Assembly (NCBI GenBank): GCA_036971615.1
Contig: JAYKKR010000001.1
Coordinates: 3,286,001-3,350,000, forward strand
Origin: Amyloporia xantha
Lineage: Eukaryota > Basidiomycota > Agaricomycetes > Polyporales > Adustoporiaceae
DNA length: 64,000 bases
Direction of reading: 5' to 3'
Shown here piece by piece: positions 24,249-37,700 of the stretch (position 1 is its first letter; each line of letters opens with the position of its first letter). A program made the position numbers and the translations under genes. Under the pieces are notes generated by a model. That model was not told the origin of the DNA. It worked only from the letters and a program-made list of their open reading frames with translations, and did no database searches.

Positions 24249-27200
24249 TCATGCATCTGAACATCGTATGAGAAGGGTGCGCGGAATACATGGAAATGTA
24301 CGCACAGTACGACGATCCAGTGAGGAGGGTTGACAGCGCTGTCAACTGGTCATCTGTAAATCGCTTGGAGTCTTCATGCCATGTGTCCTGATGCGTTTTC
24401 TTGAAATTGCTCGCACACTTCCTCACAGATGTCGAGATCGGAATCTAGAAACGTAGTTGTAAGATCACTACAAGATCGTGAATCTCAAGTCAACCTACCG
24501 GATCATAAGTGTGTTCCGCAAGAACAGCAGTGAGCAATTCAGGCATCCACCGTTCTACTGTGTATGGATAGCTGTCCACGAGAGCGCAGATGCCCAAAAT
24601 TGCAGCGTGCTTCTGCCGCAGCGCTGAGTTGTACACAGGTGACTTGCGATCCGGCAGTGAGCTGTTTTTCAAGAGACGCAGAAAGCGGTCCTGCAGAATT
24701 AATGGCTAGTCAGTGAGCAAATTTTCAATTATAGTAGTAAGCACAGACTCTGAGTTGCAGGACGCTGCGACGAGGCGAAAGGCGCAGAATACCGGAGAGT
24801 GTTCTGGGAATTTAATGAGTAAACAAAGCCAAGTGAGCATAGCAATTTCATACGTTGCGGCCATCTCTCGGACTTCCACTACCTCATCATCCAAGCATCT
24901 ACAGACAACCTACACATCATAATATGGACATCAACTCATGCGAACGCGAATGACTCAGCGCAGCTCACCTCTATTAATTCGACGATCTTTATATCGCTGA
25001 TTACAGGAAATTGACGGAAGTAAAACACTGGTAGGTTGTTAATCACGCTGTGAAATTCCAATCCCATTTGGCACACCTTGAACCAAAGGGAGGACCTTCA
25101 AACGTACTCTCCACGACTAAATACCGTTCCACATGTTAGTATCTGGGACGTTTCACTACGTGTGACATGACTGACCGGTGATGTTTGGATCGCTGAGAAA
25201 ATTGAGTCCAAGATAGAATTAATGAGAGATCGAGGTAACACCACTCCACACATTCGTACAAGGAGCAGTTGTGCACGATTTGCGAGGTCATCGTTGTCAT
25301 TTACTGTGTTGTATTATAAGCCTCAACTCATTCAGCGACGCAAATTAACAGCCTACACTCAGTGAAGTGGAAAAGCTCGGGCTATATGCAATCTTTAGAT
25401 TTATTGCAAGTATTGAATGAAAGTCGGCACACATACCATAAGGGGGTGGATATAATAGAACGCCGTAATGGAGTTGGTGTCGTGAATCATTTGAAAAAGC
25501 CATTTGCAGACGAGAACTCCGACCCTACACAAGCTCTCATCTTCAGAGCCTTGAACGTAAGCAACCGTACATACCTATCATAGGTTGACTGGAAAGCACG
25601 AGTGCCAGGCAATCGTTGGCCACGCCAGACCTGGAATTTCTCCACAAGGTCCAGGACACGTTTCTCATGATATGTTCCGCGAATACCCATAACGTCGAAT
25701 TCCAAAGGTCGCGTGCGACATTCTCGTACGAACACTTCGGAAGTTGGCACGGATGGGTTGGGACGCCACTGACAAACAAACAAATCACCATCTACATTTG
25801 TGGCTGAGGGTGAATCTACTTACCATGACCTTTCCGCTGAAGGTGAGAATTTCACTGATGTATGCTAGCACCTGTGAATATCTTAGAAGAGCAGAAAGGA
25901 CTAGATGAAGAGAAAATATACATCATCATGCTCAGTTCTGCTGAGCTCGGCCCAGCACCTTGACAGTGTACTTTCAGTCCATGGCAAGAACTTCAAGCCT
26001 AACTCTTCGTAGAACGCCCGGAAGAAACACAAGACCTGAACAACTTCTGTGGTCGATTCTCCGTTGAAATCCACGTCATTGAATTGCGTTATGATGTGGT
26101 CCACCATCGGTTGCAGTCGTCTAGGATCTTTGTTGTAGAATACGTACTAAGCCAGGAGGCGATAAGAACTTTTTCGTCAAGTAATTCTGGTAGCAGATAC
26201 CTCGAGAAACGATGTCCAGATAGAGAGGGTATCATTGCTCTTCTGACCGAAGACCGTCTGCATATGCGATTTGAACCAATCCCACAACTTGTCTTGGGAA
26301 CTAGTAGGCCAGTGCTTGGAACCTTACAATGAATCGTTGTAGATCTGAAAGCAGTCTCATCAGGAGTGATTACGTACCTGTAAACACCCCAGCAAGGAAA
26401 TCTGCGGCTGCACGCTGTTTATTCCTGTCTTTGTCTGTGATGAGGGCCTCGAGCGTTGGCCTCAGTGCTTCAAATGGTTCATCTTCGAGTAGTTGGACTT
26501 GACAAACCATTTAGTTGAAGTCAAATCAGGCTCTAGGTCGACTCGGACTCACATATTGACTTGGTGCAAGACGCATTGTCCTGCGAGATGACTTCCGAAT
26601 GGTTTTCCGCAGAGTAATGAGTGGTGAGATCTTTCCAGAAGGAAGGCTCTGTGACTATTCTGCGAATAGTTGCGATCGCCTCTTGACTTCCCTGCTCCCA
26701 AGGCTGGAAAGTAGATTGTACTGAATCAGGGGCTAAGAAACAATCCGCTCTGGCCTTCCAGACTAGCCATCCGCTCGAGATCTTGTCACGAAGTAGCCTA
26801 AAGCACCAAATAAGCAACAAGTACGCCACATGGCCAATGCCTTACGGTTCTCGTTGAGCTCGCGTAATATCCAGAGGACTTCGGTACTCTGACAGCCATC
26901 GCGACGTGAAGTCTCGGTTGGGTTGCTGAATTTCCACCGCCCGCCTGAGAGGATTGTGATTTTGTTCAAGTACGAGGTCAACGGGCCCTTCGGATAGGGT
27001 GCGCAATTTGATATAACGAGATATCTTCATAATGGCACGCTGTGCATACTTCATGCCCAATGTTGGCATGTGCGGGATCCAGAACAGAAAAGGATTTACT
27101 CACATAACGCTTTGATTGTGTAGAAATCTTGTCAGTGTACGTTCAACAAAAGCGAGCTGTTACTTACTACGCTGGAATTTGGATCGTGTGTCTTCTCGAC

Positions 27201-30200
27201 AAGAAATTCAATATGCTCAGATGACATAGGCGAATCGCGTCTGATTAACGTCCGGAGACAGCGCACAGCGACGATTGCATAGCGCCAATGGATCTTCGGC
27301 GACTTGGCGATATCAAGAAGAGCCAGGGTCTGTCCCGTCTCAATTAACGAAGCACATTTTGACACTTATGGCATACCTACCGTATTTTCCACAGCCTGAT
27401 TCATAAGCTTTAGTCTCTCTACGCGTTGGGCTTTGCATCGTTGAACTATAAGATCAACGTTGACATTCCTAGTAAGGCGAGCTCTGAGGTTGACCACTGC
27501 GCTTTGTGTTGCGTGGCTATCAACCTCATACACTGCATAACAGGGTTCTCCAAAGTTACTGAGACCTGTCAAGACCTCAATTGTATGTCTTCAGAGGAAT
27601 CCCGTGATCTACTTACAGGTTTCCGCAAGAGCAGATACGTATTCTTGAATTGAAGGCTATGTCGAGCGAGCAGTCGGGTCAGCTCCGTCGCAGCTTTGAC
27701 TGCGCTATCACTGACCCTTTCATGATGTTGACAACCGAAGAGTTTCTTGACCATTTCCGCCGTCAACGTGGGTTCTGGAAGCTTATAAATATACATCCAA
27801 TCAAGAATGTCTAATCTCCGTACCGCCGATGGCATATTTGGCTAGCAATATCAAAAATTCAGCAATCACGTAAAATCGCTATACACGTCGAATAGCGCAC
27901 CGAAGACTGAAGAATTGAGAGTCCACAATGCACCTTTCATTCTATCATCCTCCGTCCCTGGCTCCAATGCCTTGTAGAGCTTGGGTAAGCAACGTCGTCG
28001 TATCCCGTCGAAACTCTGTTTGGAGTGAACACGAATTCCATGATAAATAACAAAATGATCGATTTAGCTCACACTGCAAAGACTTTCCAATAGAGATTGA
28101 CTCGTTCTACAAAGTGGTTAATTTTATATGAACAGGTAGAGGGAATAGATAGACATACTCTCGGACTATCAATAATATTAGTTTGGCTCATGACTCGAGT
28201 AGAAAGTCATACATACCAGTTACATAATTCCACATGGCCCACTCCGTGATATCGTCAATTAACATGTCCTCAAGAGAACTTCTCCTCCGTTCGATCGAGT
28301 TCCAACGGAGACGTGCAGAATGATAGAACCTTGATGCATATGAGTCTATCGGTCCCTGTTGACAAGTGATGTAATTGCTAACCGGGCTCTTCGAACGAAA
28401 AGAGCTCTTGGCCAAACTTGCTGATTGGCATAGTGGCGCGCCACGTTCATCTCATTGGTGTAGCGTTCATTTTGCAAGAAATAGCTGCCAAAGAACTTAA
28501 TACAGCATAGGGCTGGCCAATGCGATGAATGAACTCACTTATCCTTGCTGTCACCATATTCCAACATGTACGTCCTGATCGATCGGATCTGCGACAATGT
28601 TATGGGCAAACAAGACATTCAGATATGCGCACTAACCAACATGTGGACAGCGTCCACTGTGTTTTCTTCGCCTTGTTGACGTAGCGATTCCGATGCCTTG
28701 TGGAGGAATTCCCCAAAGCGGTGCTTCAAGGAGGTTATATATTGATGCCGAGGATCCGTAGGATCCGTGAGGGCAAATCCCGCATTTACGGGATCAATTG
28801 TAGCAATCATTTCGGGTATCTCATGTCTGTTGATATGAGCAAAGTGTTGCAAGATTGGAGTGGTTAGATGCGGCTCACAAGATGTCACTCGTCTCCATCG
28901 CTACCGGCATGTCTTCTAGCGGTATGAATTCCTTGACTAATGTAGGTATACCTGAAAATGCATTGCGAACAAAACTGAGATGTCTATAACTGGTCTCAGT
29001 TTATTCGCTCCGACAACAGATAATCTACACTCACCGACAGAAGTCGTTACGCCATATGGCGTCACGTACAACTCCTGGAAATTGTGAGCAGTGCAATCCG
29101 TATAAAACTGACCATCAGACTGACCGGATTCTAATAAGCCATCCAATGTCGTCAAAATTGGCTCCACAAGTTCCCGAAATAGTTGCAATGCGAAATCGAC
29201 TTCATCAACTGTGGGGACGTGCCAGGAAATCTAGACAGACATGTGTTTTGTATCTCTAGGTCAAAGGGGAAACAAAATACCTTGACATCTTCTGCCCTAT
29301 AAAGCTTTCCCCAATATCGATGATGGTTCTGCTGGAAGTCTGGAAAAGATGTCAATTACTTACTACAACAATCACTGTGTCATTCTAACCTTCGCTTGTC
29401 CATTCCTCCGGGTTTCACGAATTTGTTTTCCAGCGGATATGTGTGTGTCAGAGTGAGCAGTGTGCTCGAGATTAACTTGCCACTGGAAGAGAACGCGCGT
29501 TTTGAGAAGGTCTTCTGGTGAAGTAATTTGAACAGGCTGATTAGCTGGTTGCGGTATGGAAGAGCCTGAGCGTCATCTGAATTCAGTGTCATCTAAGGCA
29601 TGCCAAACTTGGGTATCATACCGCTCGACCGTCACTGAAAAGCATCAATTATGCAAAAAACGGTCAAAATAGTCTGATGACGTCGGTGCGCGAGAAACCT
29701 ACTTGTACATTGCACCACGCAATATCGCTAAGTCTAAGCAGTCCGTCAGCAAGCTCTGCGGGCGCTACGAAATGGCAGAAACACACTCCAATGAAGGGTA
29801 GCGTCTGATGGTAAAGGAACAGAGCTAGATGAGGTGGTTCGGAGAGAACTCGCTCCATGGTCCAGCTCTATGCGGATGTTACGATCACAATAGGGTACAA
29901 ATCTTGCCAAAGGTCTTCACTGGATCCGCATTTGCAACGCATTCAACGAGCGAATGGATGGCGCGAACAGCGTTAGAGCGCACATTTCCGCTCGCATAAT
30001 CGAAGACCATGTTGAGCACCATATCGTAGAGAGGCTCTGAGAGATGGGCGCAAATTTGACTAAAAGCGCCACACACTGCATCGACTAGCTGGACTAAATT
30101 ACCATGTTGTGAGCATATTGTGAGCAAGGAGACCATCAATGTTATACTGAATTACATACCTTCGGTAGTCCCACCTGCAGTGCCATTAGCGCCTTCCTCG

Positions 30201-32965
30201 GGCAGATTCTCGAAGAGGAGTATCACTCTCCGCAAGAAGGCAGCTACCCAATCTGCAAATGTCTCCGAGACGTTCTTCAGTATAGAATCCTCCTCTTCTT
30301 TAGTTCGTTGGACTTCGTCTCCCAGATCAACAGTCGAGGGAAGGCTGGTGATATGAAGCGTCGAAAAATCAGCTGTCCCCCGGCCGGTGTCGACGTCAAT
30401 ATGGTTTGTACGCTCGTAATAGGTCATTTCGCCGAATTTTATATATTGAGCTACTTCAACAATGAAGGCTGTTGTGCAGAACTGCACAAAGCTAATATAA
30501 GCTAACGGACCGAACGGATGAAGAAGGCGACTTACCGTCTTAGGAGGGTCGTTCTGGGTCACAAAATATCAGTAAATGCAGAACAAGCGTCAAGATGCAC
30601 TTTACCAGATCAATTCCGGGGAGTAAAAGTTCAAGGACCGGAAGTAGGTGCTTTGCACCGCCATAGTAGACATGACGACACACCAGCGCAGGGGCGACAG
30701 CTCCCAATGCTTTGATTACTGCAATTGTCCGTTGGGTCTGAAATAAAGTCATCTCAACACTCAACCAACTTCTGAGTGGAACATGGTTTCCCACCTCAAC
30801 TAGCGCTTCGAGCGCTGGGACTGCTCGTTCCAAAACAGGATGAAGGATTAAATCAGGTTCCATGATACTCATCGACTTCAGGCAACTTTGAATGTTGCCA
30901 ACAGTCGCACTATCAGGCGAAAACATGGCGAGGAGGGCGACGGTCCTCAAACTCTTCACGAGCTCTCGCTTCATATCCTTGGTCAAGCGACGATGCTAAA
31001 AGGGGCGTTCAACTCGAGAAGTGCGTCCATAAGCATCGCCACTGACCAATGGTGTCTTGCAATCGAGCTGCTGTTCCTCATACCAGCCTGGATCGCATTT
31101 AATAGATAGGTCACTTTCACGAAGTCGAGAGGACCCTACGTTTGTTGAACTCATATACAATATACTTGATGAAGGCACTTAGCTACAGGTAGCACGAGCA
31201 GAGTAGTCAGCATCAAGTTCGATTTCATGCAGATCGCGCCATAGGATATCATATACAACCAAATTTCCGGGACTGCACGAATGAAGAGCGGACTACATAC
31301 ATCAGACGTCCAACTTCCAGAATTGGTAGGGTGGAAGAAGCCTTCAGTTGAGGCGATCATTTTGACAAGCGAGTCCAGAGCTTTGCAGCCAGCAAGATAC
31401 GTCTTCACTTTCAAGTGTATCCCTTTCGCAAGGGGAGCAGACAGGTAATCTCCTAGACCGCCGTTGTGCTGAGGAAGCGGCGTTGATGCCCTTGACGTGA
31501 ACGGTGTATGTGCAGGTGTAGGAGCTGCAGATCCTGGGCTGGGCATCGCGTCGGGTGCCATTGAATAAACTATGAGACGAGCCAACGAAGCTGGACGAAG
31601 ATTCAGAAGAAGATCTCGTCTGCGAGTATATTAGAAACGGACCTATCCGCCAGCTTGGCTTCGGAAGCCTGTTGAGTTCAAAGCTGGCTTGATTGTCTGC
31701 ATTGGGTCCAGTGGTCAAGGAGCCCGCATCTGCCAGTGGAATTTCTGAAGTGGTAGGTAGATACGTGAAGAGATCACTGCTGACGACGAAAAGAAATACA
31801 TACCCATCGATGCCAGACATTTGGACATGATGAAATTCCAGTCATGTTCGCTGAACATACCAACATCGGAGTATAGACCCGACCACTTCCACTTGCTCTC
31901 CAAGTCTTTCTTTTCCCACTGAGGTCTTCCTTCGTCCTCCGATATGGCGTCGTCTGGGATCTCCTGAATCCTGCGAGGGTCACTCACCGACGGGTCTACG
32001 TGCATTTCCGCAAGTCGCGAGAAGAACTGTAGCATGCGATCGTCGAACATATACGAGTTGATGGACTCCCACATGCGGAATAACATGGGTATGTAAGACT
32101 GCGGATGAGACATGGGTAGGAATGTTAACATGTAATATTGAGAAGCTAGTACGCTCTGTATACGATGCGTCAGAAGTTAGGGGCGCTGCCATCGTGCGCA
32201 TATATGGTATGACACATACACTCAAACTCGTGCCTTTCACCATCGGAAGGAAAGTCGACAACATCTCGTCAATAGCAGAGGGGTGAAAGAACCTCCGGAC
32301 ATTCTCAGCGATATATCCCATGTACCATGACGTTTGACTATATGCAGATGGCACGAGGTAAAAAATCAGGATGCACACGAGTAAGAGAACGCCATCACCT
32401 GATCTCGAACTGTCTTCTGGTCAGGAACAGATCCTTGCTGAGGATTTTGAATATTGGTTTCCACGGGAGCCTCATGTCCTTAATGGACAGCTTCTTCTTC
32501 GATCTCGTTAACATGTGAAGGGCGTCGCAACCGGCGGCGACCACATGGTTAGGCATGCCTGGAGTTGTGCATACATGAAAATACAGCTTCGCAATGGCTA
32601 TCCTTTTCTCTTTGGGTATTGGATACTTCAGCATGCACCAGCTACAACAGTCATGTATTAGTCTGTCGAGGGAGGGCAATTGCAAGATGAACGCACTACG
32701 TCAACATGCTGTCCCATTGCAATAGCCCCGGGTCATAATCCTTGGCTTCTACGCACTGGGCTATGCGCAGCAGGATGAGGTCGAGTAGCTCCTCCATTTT
32801 CGAGTATGACTCAATTGAATAGGGTATCGACTTCGCGTAATTACGCAACTTCACCATGTAGCGGTCTGTCGGACTTGCATTCATAATGTCTTCCGGTATG
32901 TGCGGTCCCGGATCGTGAATGGTCAGCGTGGAGACGTCTGGAACGTCCATGGCGTGTGTACGCAT
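24249..32965 (-). CDS. BLM10: Proteasome activator Blm10/PA200, full length
   Basis: An 8.7-kb gene of many short exons. Blm10/PA200 is a nuclear HEAT-repeat dome that binds the 20S proteasome. N-terminal exons contain LLQWDSML, MLKYPIPKEKR, MLFRMWESIN and LELLLPGIDL; C-terminal exons contain ASNFKKTHQDTWHEDSKRFTDDQLTALSTLLTGSS, a block very characteristic of the family. If the last large exon is read straight on, the end is SSYCAYIS and so on, without the HbYX tail. But a donor (GTGCGT) after TACT at 24306 and an acceptor (TTCAG) at 24257 define a 49-nt intron, after which 8 nt (24249-24256) complete the end as Ser-Ser-Tyr-Tyr-Ala-stop. That restores the conserved tail that docks into the proteasome alpha ring. 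The start is ATG 32965, or ATG 32950. It is paralogous to the gene at the left edge. Confidence 0.92.
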
Positions 32966-33351
32966 AGTTTGAATGGCTGCAAGTTGGGTGCAAGACGGTC
33001 ACTCGAGACGAAGACGAAGCGAACTTAGCGAAGGGGACTCGTAAGCTAGACTTGAGCGCCGCGGGGCAAGCGGGTATGACATAAGAACTTTTGGGACCGC
33101 GGTGGCGCGCTCCTTGCATCCGAGTCTCCCAAGAGTCTCCCTTTACATATTGCATGGTCGCACTGCTGAGCTGAGCTTGCGCCAGCTTGATGCATTCATC
33201 AAGATATAGATTCACTACCAGACCTCTCTGCATTCCGCGGTGTGATTGACGAAGTTATACAGGGATGCAGCCTTGAGAGCAACATCATGGTGGTTCAGCC
33301 AATTGAAGCAAGAACTAACGAGACTCTGGCACAAATTTCCCAAGAAATGCT
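32966..33351. other. Intergenic region upstream of BLM10
   Basis: About 385 bases that should contain the BLM10 promoter and the 3' flank of the next minus-strand gene. No specific element was recognised. Confidence 0.35.
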
Positions 33352-34471
33352 CTATAACACTGAAGTAGACGTCGAAGCTACATCCTGCAGTTCCTTGATG
33401 GCCTTTTTACGAACTAGGTCCCATACGCCGTTTCTCTGACTTCGTGTGTAGCCAATGCCGTCCCTGATTTCCTCTAGCCGCTCAACGTACTCCCTACCAT
33501 CATCCTGTAGCTCTCGCAATGCTGCCAGTGACTTTTCCAGGTTATCAAGTTGGATGTCAGAGTGAGCGAAATTCGAACCATCGTACGCGGGCGTCGTCCT
33601 TTCCGCGGTTGTCGATATAAACAACTTATGGACAACCGGGGTAAGGTCCGAGCGCGCGCTAGCCTCCGCTCCTTCTCGTCTTCATCTCCCTCGTCCTCGC
33701 GCTTGGGGACTAGAGGTGTGTTCCCCGGTGTTTGGTCCGGGTCTTCGCTCATAGCTTGCCAGAGTCTGCCGAGGGCGCGTCGCATGTTGGCTTCACCCTC
33801 GATGAGATTGTTCGTTGCACTTTCTAATTCGTCAAGTAGGCGAGAGCGGAATGAACTAGTGATTGCCTTGTCCATGACGAATGAGGTATAGGATAGGTGC
33901 TGGGTATTGGGGGTAGGATATGGTGCTGTGAGCGGAGGGGAGGGGGATCGCAGGTGAGGCAATACAACAGAGGAAGACTGTTCCGCTTCTTGCGGTGTCA
34001 GCAGCTTGATACGTTTCCGTGCACGTTCCTCAGCCTGTAAGCAACGATAAGTGAGATCTTCGCGCCATACAATAAGCAGAGTAATACAAGTCGCACCTCC
34101 CAGTCCTCTAATCCCGGACCCCAGGCAGCTATCTTCCCCTTTCTCACCCACCGCGCATCATGCACTGTCTTCCGACCCCAGTTGCCCTTGGCGGATGTGA
34201 AGCGAATGTCATCGTCATCATATGCATGAGAAGGATAATACCACGCGTTCTTGTCGAATGCGGGAAGACTAGCTACGCTGTAGACTCACAAGACGATGAC
34301 ACTGTCAATACCGTGGACGAATTCCAGAACTCATGAGACAGACCTTGGATCTTCGTATCTTGCATCCTCGATGGCGGTTGGATAATTCCTCTTCTGACCA
34401 TTATGGAGAGACAAGTGTTCTTGCATCCCCATATGCATCTGTAAATCGTGCACTGAGATATCGGCAGCCAT
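33352..34471 (-). CDS. Conserved nuclear-type coiled-coil protein (possibly Rxt2-like)
   Basis: Start ATG at 34471. Exon 1 (34344-34471) reads DLQMHMGMQEHLSLHNGQKR and PTAIEDARYEDP. After a 62-nt intron comes LPAFDKNAWYYPSHAYDDDDIRF, GNWGRKTVHDARWVRKGKIA and AWGPGLEDWE, then AEERARKRIKLLTP, a Pro/Ser linker, a helical part (DKAITSSFRSRLLDELE, LGRLWQAMSEDP) and a coiled-coil-like end (LEKSLAALRELQDDG, EYVERLEEIRDGIG). The RKTVHDARWVRKG region recalls the basic strand of the Rxt2 N-terminal domain (Rpd3L histone deacetylase complex), but this is a tentative impression. One internal intron near 33610-33650 would be only about 38 nt, so the exon join there is uncertain. It is divergent from the BAT2-like gene. 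Confidence 0.6.
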
Positions 34472-34753
34472 TGTTTTGGAAGGGAGACGTAGTGATATAC
34501 GGATGCTGCAAAGAGTCGCGAGCGAGGGCAAAGCGAGGGCCATCTGAGGCTATCGGCAAACACCGCGGCGCTCTCATTGGTCGGCATGGTTGCCCTACCT
34601 TTGCACTGTACCATCTACTCTGTTGAAGGTAAGTGTACATCGGGACAGTCTTGTCCTGACCCTTGTCTCCTGTTTTGAATTATTTCGGTATTCACTTTTC
34701 CCAAGTTTCCTCTCGGACGAATACCACAGCAATTAGCGTCGTTCGACGCGTCT
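34472..34753. promoter_or_regulatory. Divergent promoter region
   Basis: About 280 bases between two start codons on opposite strands, so it probably carries both promoters. No named element was recognised. Confidence 0.3.
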
Positions 34754-37700
34754 ATGGCCAATATCGACGTTCCAGACCTGTCTGAAGAAATCAAGGCCGA
34801 TGGAGCCAACGGTGCAACACTACTAGGGGTGAGTGAAAGTTCCCCGCCTCGTCAGGAGAATGCTCCGGCACCGGAGCTGTCGGAAGGACATAATGGGGAG
34901 GCGAGCCCTGCGTCGGCTTCACCAGTGTCAGGGTCGACATCACTCAGAGCAAGCCCCGCGCACGGGCAGCATTCTGGATCAAATCATGCGCCAACAATCA
35001 GCATGCCACACCCGAAGAAGTTCAGCCATAGCAACATTAACAAGAAGTTCCTGGAAAAGACATCGTCTACGTCCCCTTCGGGTCAGATTCTATCTACCTC
35101 CGTGACAGCGAAAATTGGAAGTTCAACCCGTACGCCTTCCTTCACGAGCTCACCAGACCGTGTCCAGCATTGAATCTCATTTCCCGATAGAAAAACCCGC
35201 ATTACAGACGGCCGCTTCTCATTCACGCTTGGTGACAGCTAAACTGACCGCGACTGCGACGTCATCAACCACCACTGGTCCAGGATGGTCCCGACCATCC
35301 TCTTCAGTCTCCACTGGTGCACCCACACCTTCCGCCGCAAATCTGAAAGCTTCACCTCTCCCTGCTTCCCCAGCTACCCCGCAGCCGCCTCCTATTGGGA
35401 AGGTCATACAACCACAACCACGTGGGGCATCTGAGGCATTCTTAGGGGCAGTGAAAAAGGATGGTGTTGGTAAAGCTGCATGGGGAAATGCAAGAGGAGC
35501 GGCAGCCGTAGTTGCCCAACTGGATGCAGTGGCCAGCGATTTCCCCACGGCAGCAGAAGTGGCTCAAGGTGTGTCTGGGTGAAGATTTTGTTCAAAGGTG
35601 GACTTCTTACGCTACTGCAGGCCGAACGTCCAAAATGTTCGAAATGAAGCAAGCGGCGGATGCAGCGGCTGCTCAAAAGCAGGCTGTCGCCGCGGAAGAA
35701 GACGGGTTTCCGTGGTGTACACCTTAATCCGAATGCCCATCACTGGGATGAGGTCCGTCGTTGGGATCATGTTATCTGCATGGTATGTAGTAGAGTAACT
35801 CATCTGCAATCTAGATGGAAGAAGACGATGACAATTTCCTTGGCGGAGTGATTCGAATTCGGTGACGGACGTCAGTACAAGATTCAACCAAGTGATGGAC
35901 CGCAACAATCATCCCTGCCTGATGAGCTTCCTGAAGTTTCCACGGATGGAGAAGTCAATTCTACGAAGAAGTCTGAAGCACTGCCCAAGGCGGATCACCC
36001 AGTGAGCAAGGAAGAGAGGTTCGCTGACGACTTCGATAGAAGCTGGCCGCGCTCGAGAATCGTTACCGCCTTACCTCAAACCTCAACGAGATCAGCACTC
36101 AAATGGTGCTCCATCGTCAGCCTCGTCAACCTCAATGCATTCACCACAAGAATCGTCTCGCGTACTTTTTCAACGAGAGGTCGAACCGACTGGAACCCTA
36201 CTCAAGTTCGCATCCGCAGCATAGACAGAATGGGCCTGGCCCAGCTCCCTACCTTGTACGAAGGGGTAGTCGGTCGGACAAGGCTGTATCGCCGATTGAA
36301 TCGAGGGGTGTTCGCGATGCCCCTCCTCATGTTCACACACCAGGAGTACAACTCTTGCAAAAGACATCTGGAAGCGGTGAGCCTCGTTCCGACGGCAGCT
36401 CTTATGCTCGTGTACCCGGCGACCATCCGGAACATCTTGCGACATCACCCGTGGATGGCTCACGATTTCGTGACCGTGAGTTTCGGCGGGACTCTGCTCT
36501 TTCTCCTGCCCTTTCCCGGACGTCATCGCAGGGGTTTTCAACTCGTAGCAAGGATCATTATAATCAATATGGACAACCACCAATTGGTTCTGGTTCTGGT
36601 CGTGATACAGAAGACCGACAGCGACGACTGTCGACAATGGGTCCTCCGCCGTTACCCATGCCTCCATCAAGAGATCCAGGAAAGGAGCCTGGTCGGCAGC
36701 TGCCACCCCACCTATCTAACATACGGCCACCTTCTTTCGCAGGTCCGCGAACATTGCCTGGGGAGGAAAGTAAGCCGTCTGTGCCTACTAGGCCCACAGC
36801 AGAGCCCCCGCTGGCTGCCGGGCCGTCGTCACCATTTCCTGTGACCCAATCTCCTCTGAGTGCACACACACCAATCTCTCCTTTCGATGGCGAGAAATCC
36901 CTGCCATCGTCAACCTTACCTTTTGTAGACATTGACGAGGTGCGGAGAGCTGCAATGCAAAGCGCTGCGGACCGTGCGCGCTCGCGAAGACAGCAAGAAG
37001 AGCAAGAGCGAGAAAGGGAAAAGGAGCGCGCCCGTAAGAAAGCGGCGGAGCTTGAGGAGAAGATGAAGGCGCAGCAGGAACAGGGAGCTCGAGAGAAATC
37101 TGGGACTCAAGAGGTTGTTTCAGAAGCTCAGGTCTGTCTATTCAGTCTTCCTCAGTAGCGGCGATCAATCTTATTGACAATGTACGGAAGGTTGTCGAGA
37201 TCATCGAAGAAGCCATCCAAAACGTCAAGTTCAACCGTCCTGACATATCGGCGGCGGCAACTGGAGAACCATCAAGCTCAGCCAGGCGAGCACCATCATG
37301 GAAGGGTGCCCCTCGACCTGACCACGGTCGACGCCCTTCCTTTCCCGCATCAGCAGCACCCACAGAGATATCGTCAACTGTCGAAGTGGAGTCCTGGCGT
37401 GCTAAGTCAGCTCGTCGGACATCAACATCACGTCCAGCTACTGCTGTTCTTTCCCCCGCATCCCTTACCACCGCCCCCTTTGATGGCCGAAGTATCCTCA
37501 CTAGACATGAAGTCCGGTGAAGACCTTGAAGTGTTCGACTTCTCTGAGCTAGGAAAACTCGTTGGTGCAGATAACGTGCCTCAACAAGAGATGCCACAAG
37601 AGCCGTATCCGAGTCAGCATGTGCCCTCCAGGCATCTCAGAGCAGTTGCGACAGACTTCTTTAATGATGATGGTCATGTGCAAGCACCCACTGTCACTAG

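Noticed and set aside
24241..24305. Blm10 C-terminus as SSYCAYIS... to the stop at 24241
   Set aside because: This lacks the family tail, whereas a well-formed intron and an 8-nt exon restore it exactly.
36002..36844. 280-codon plus-strand open frame, and minus frame 36170-36706
   Set aside because: Only its first 20 or so codons carry the BAT2-like protein; the rest is a shadow frame, since the conserved reading continues one base out.
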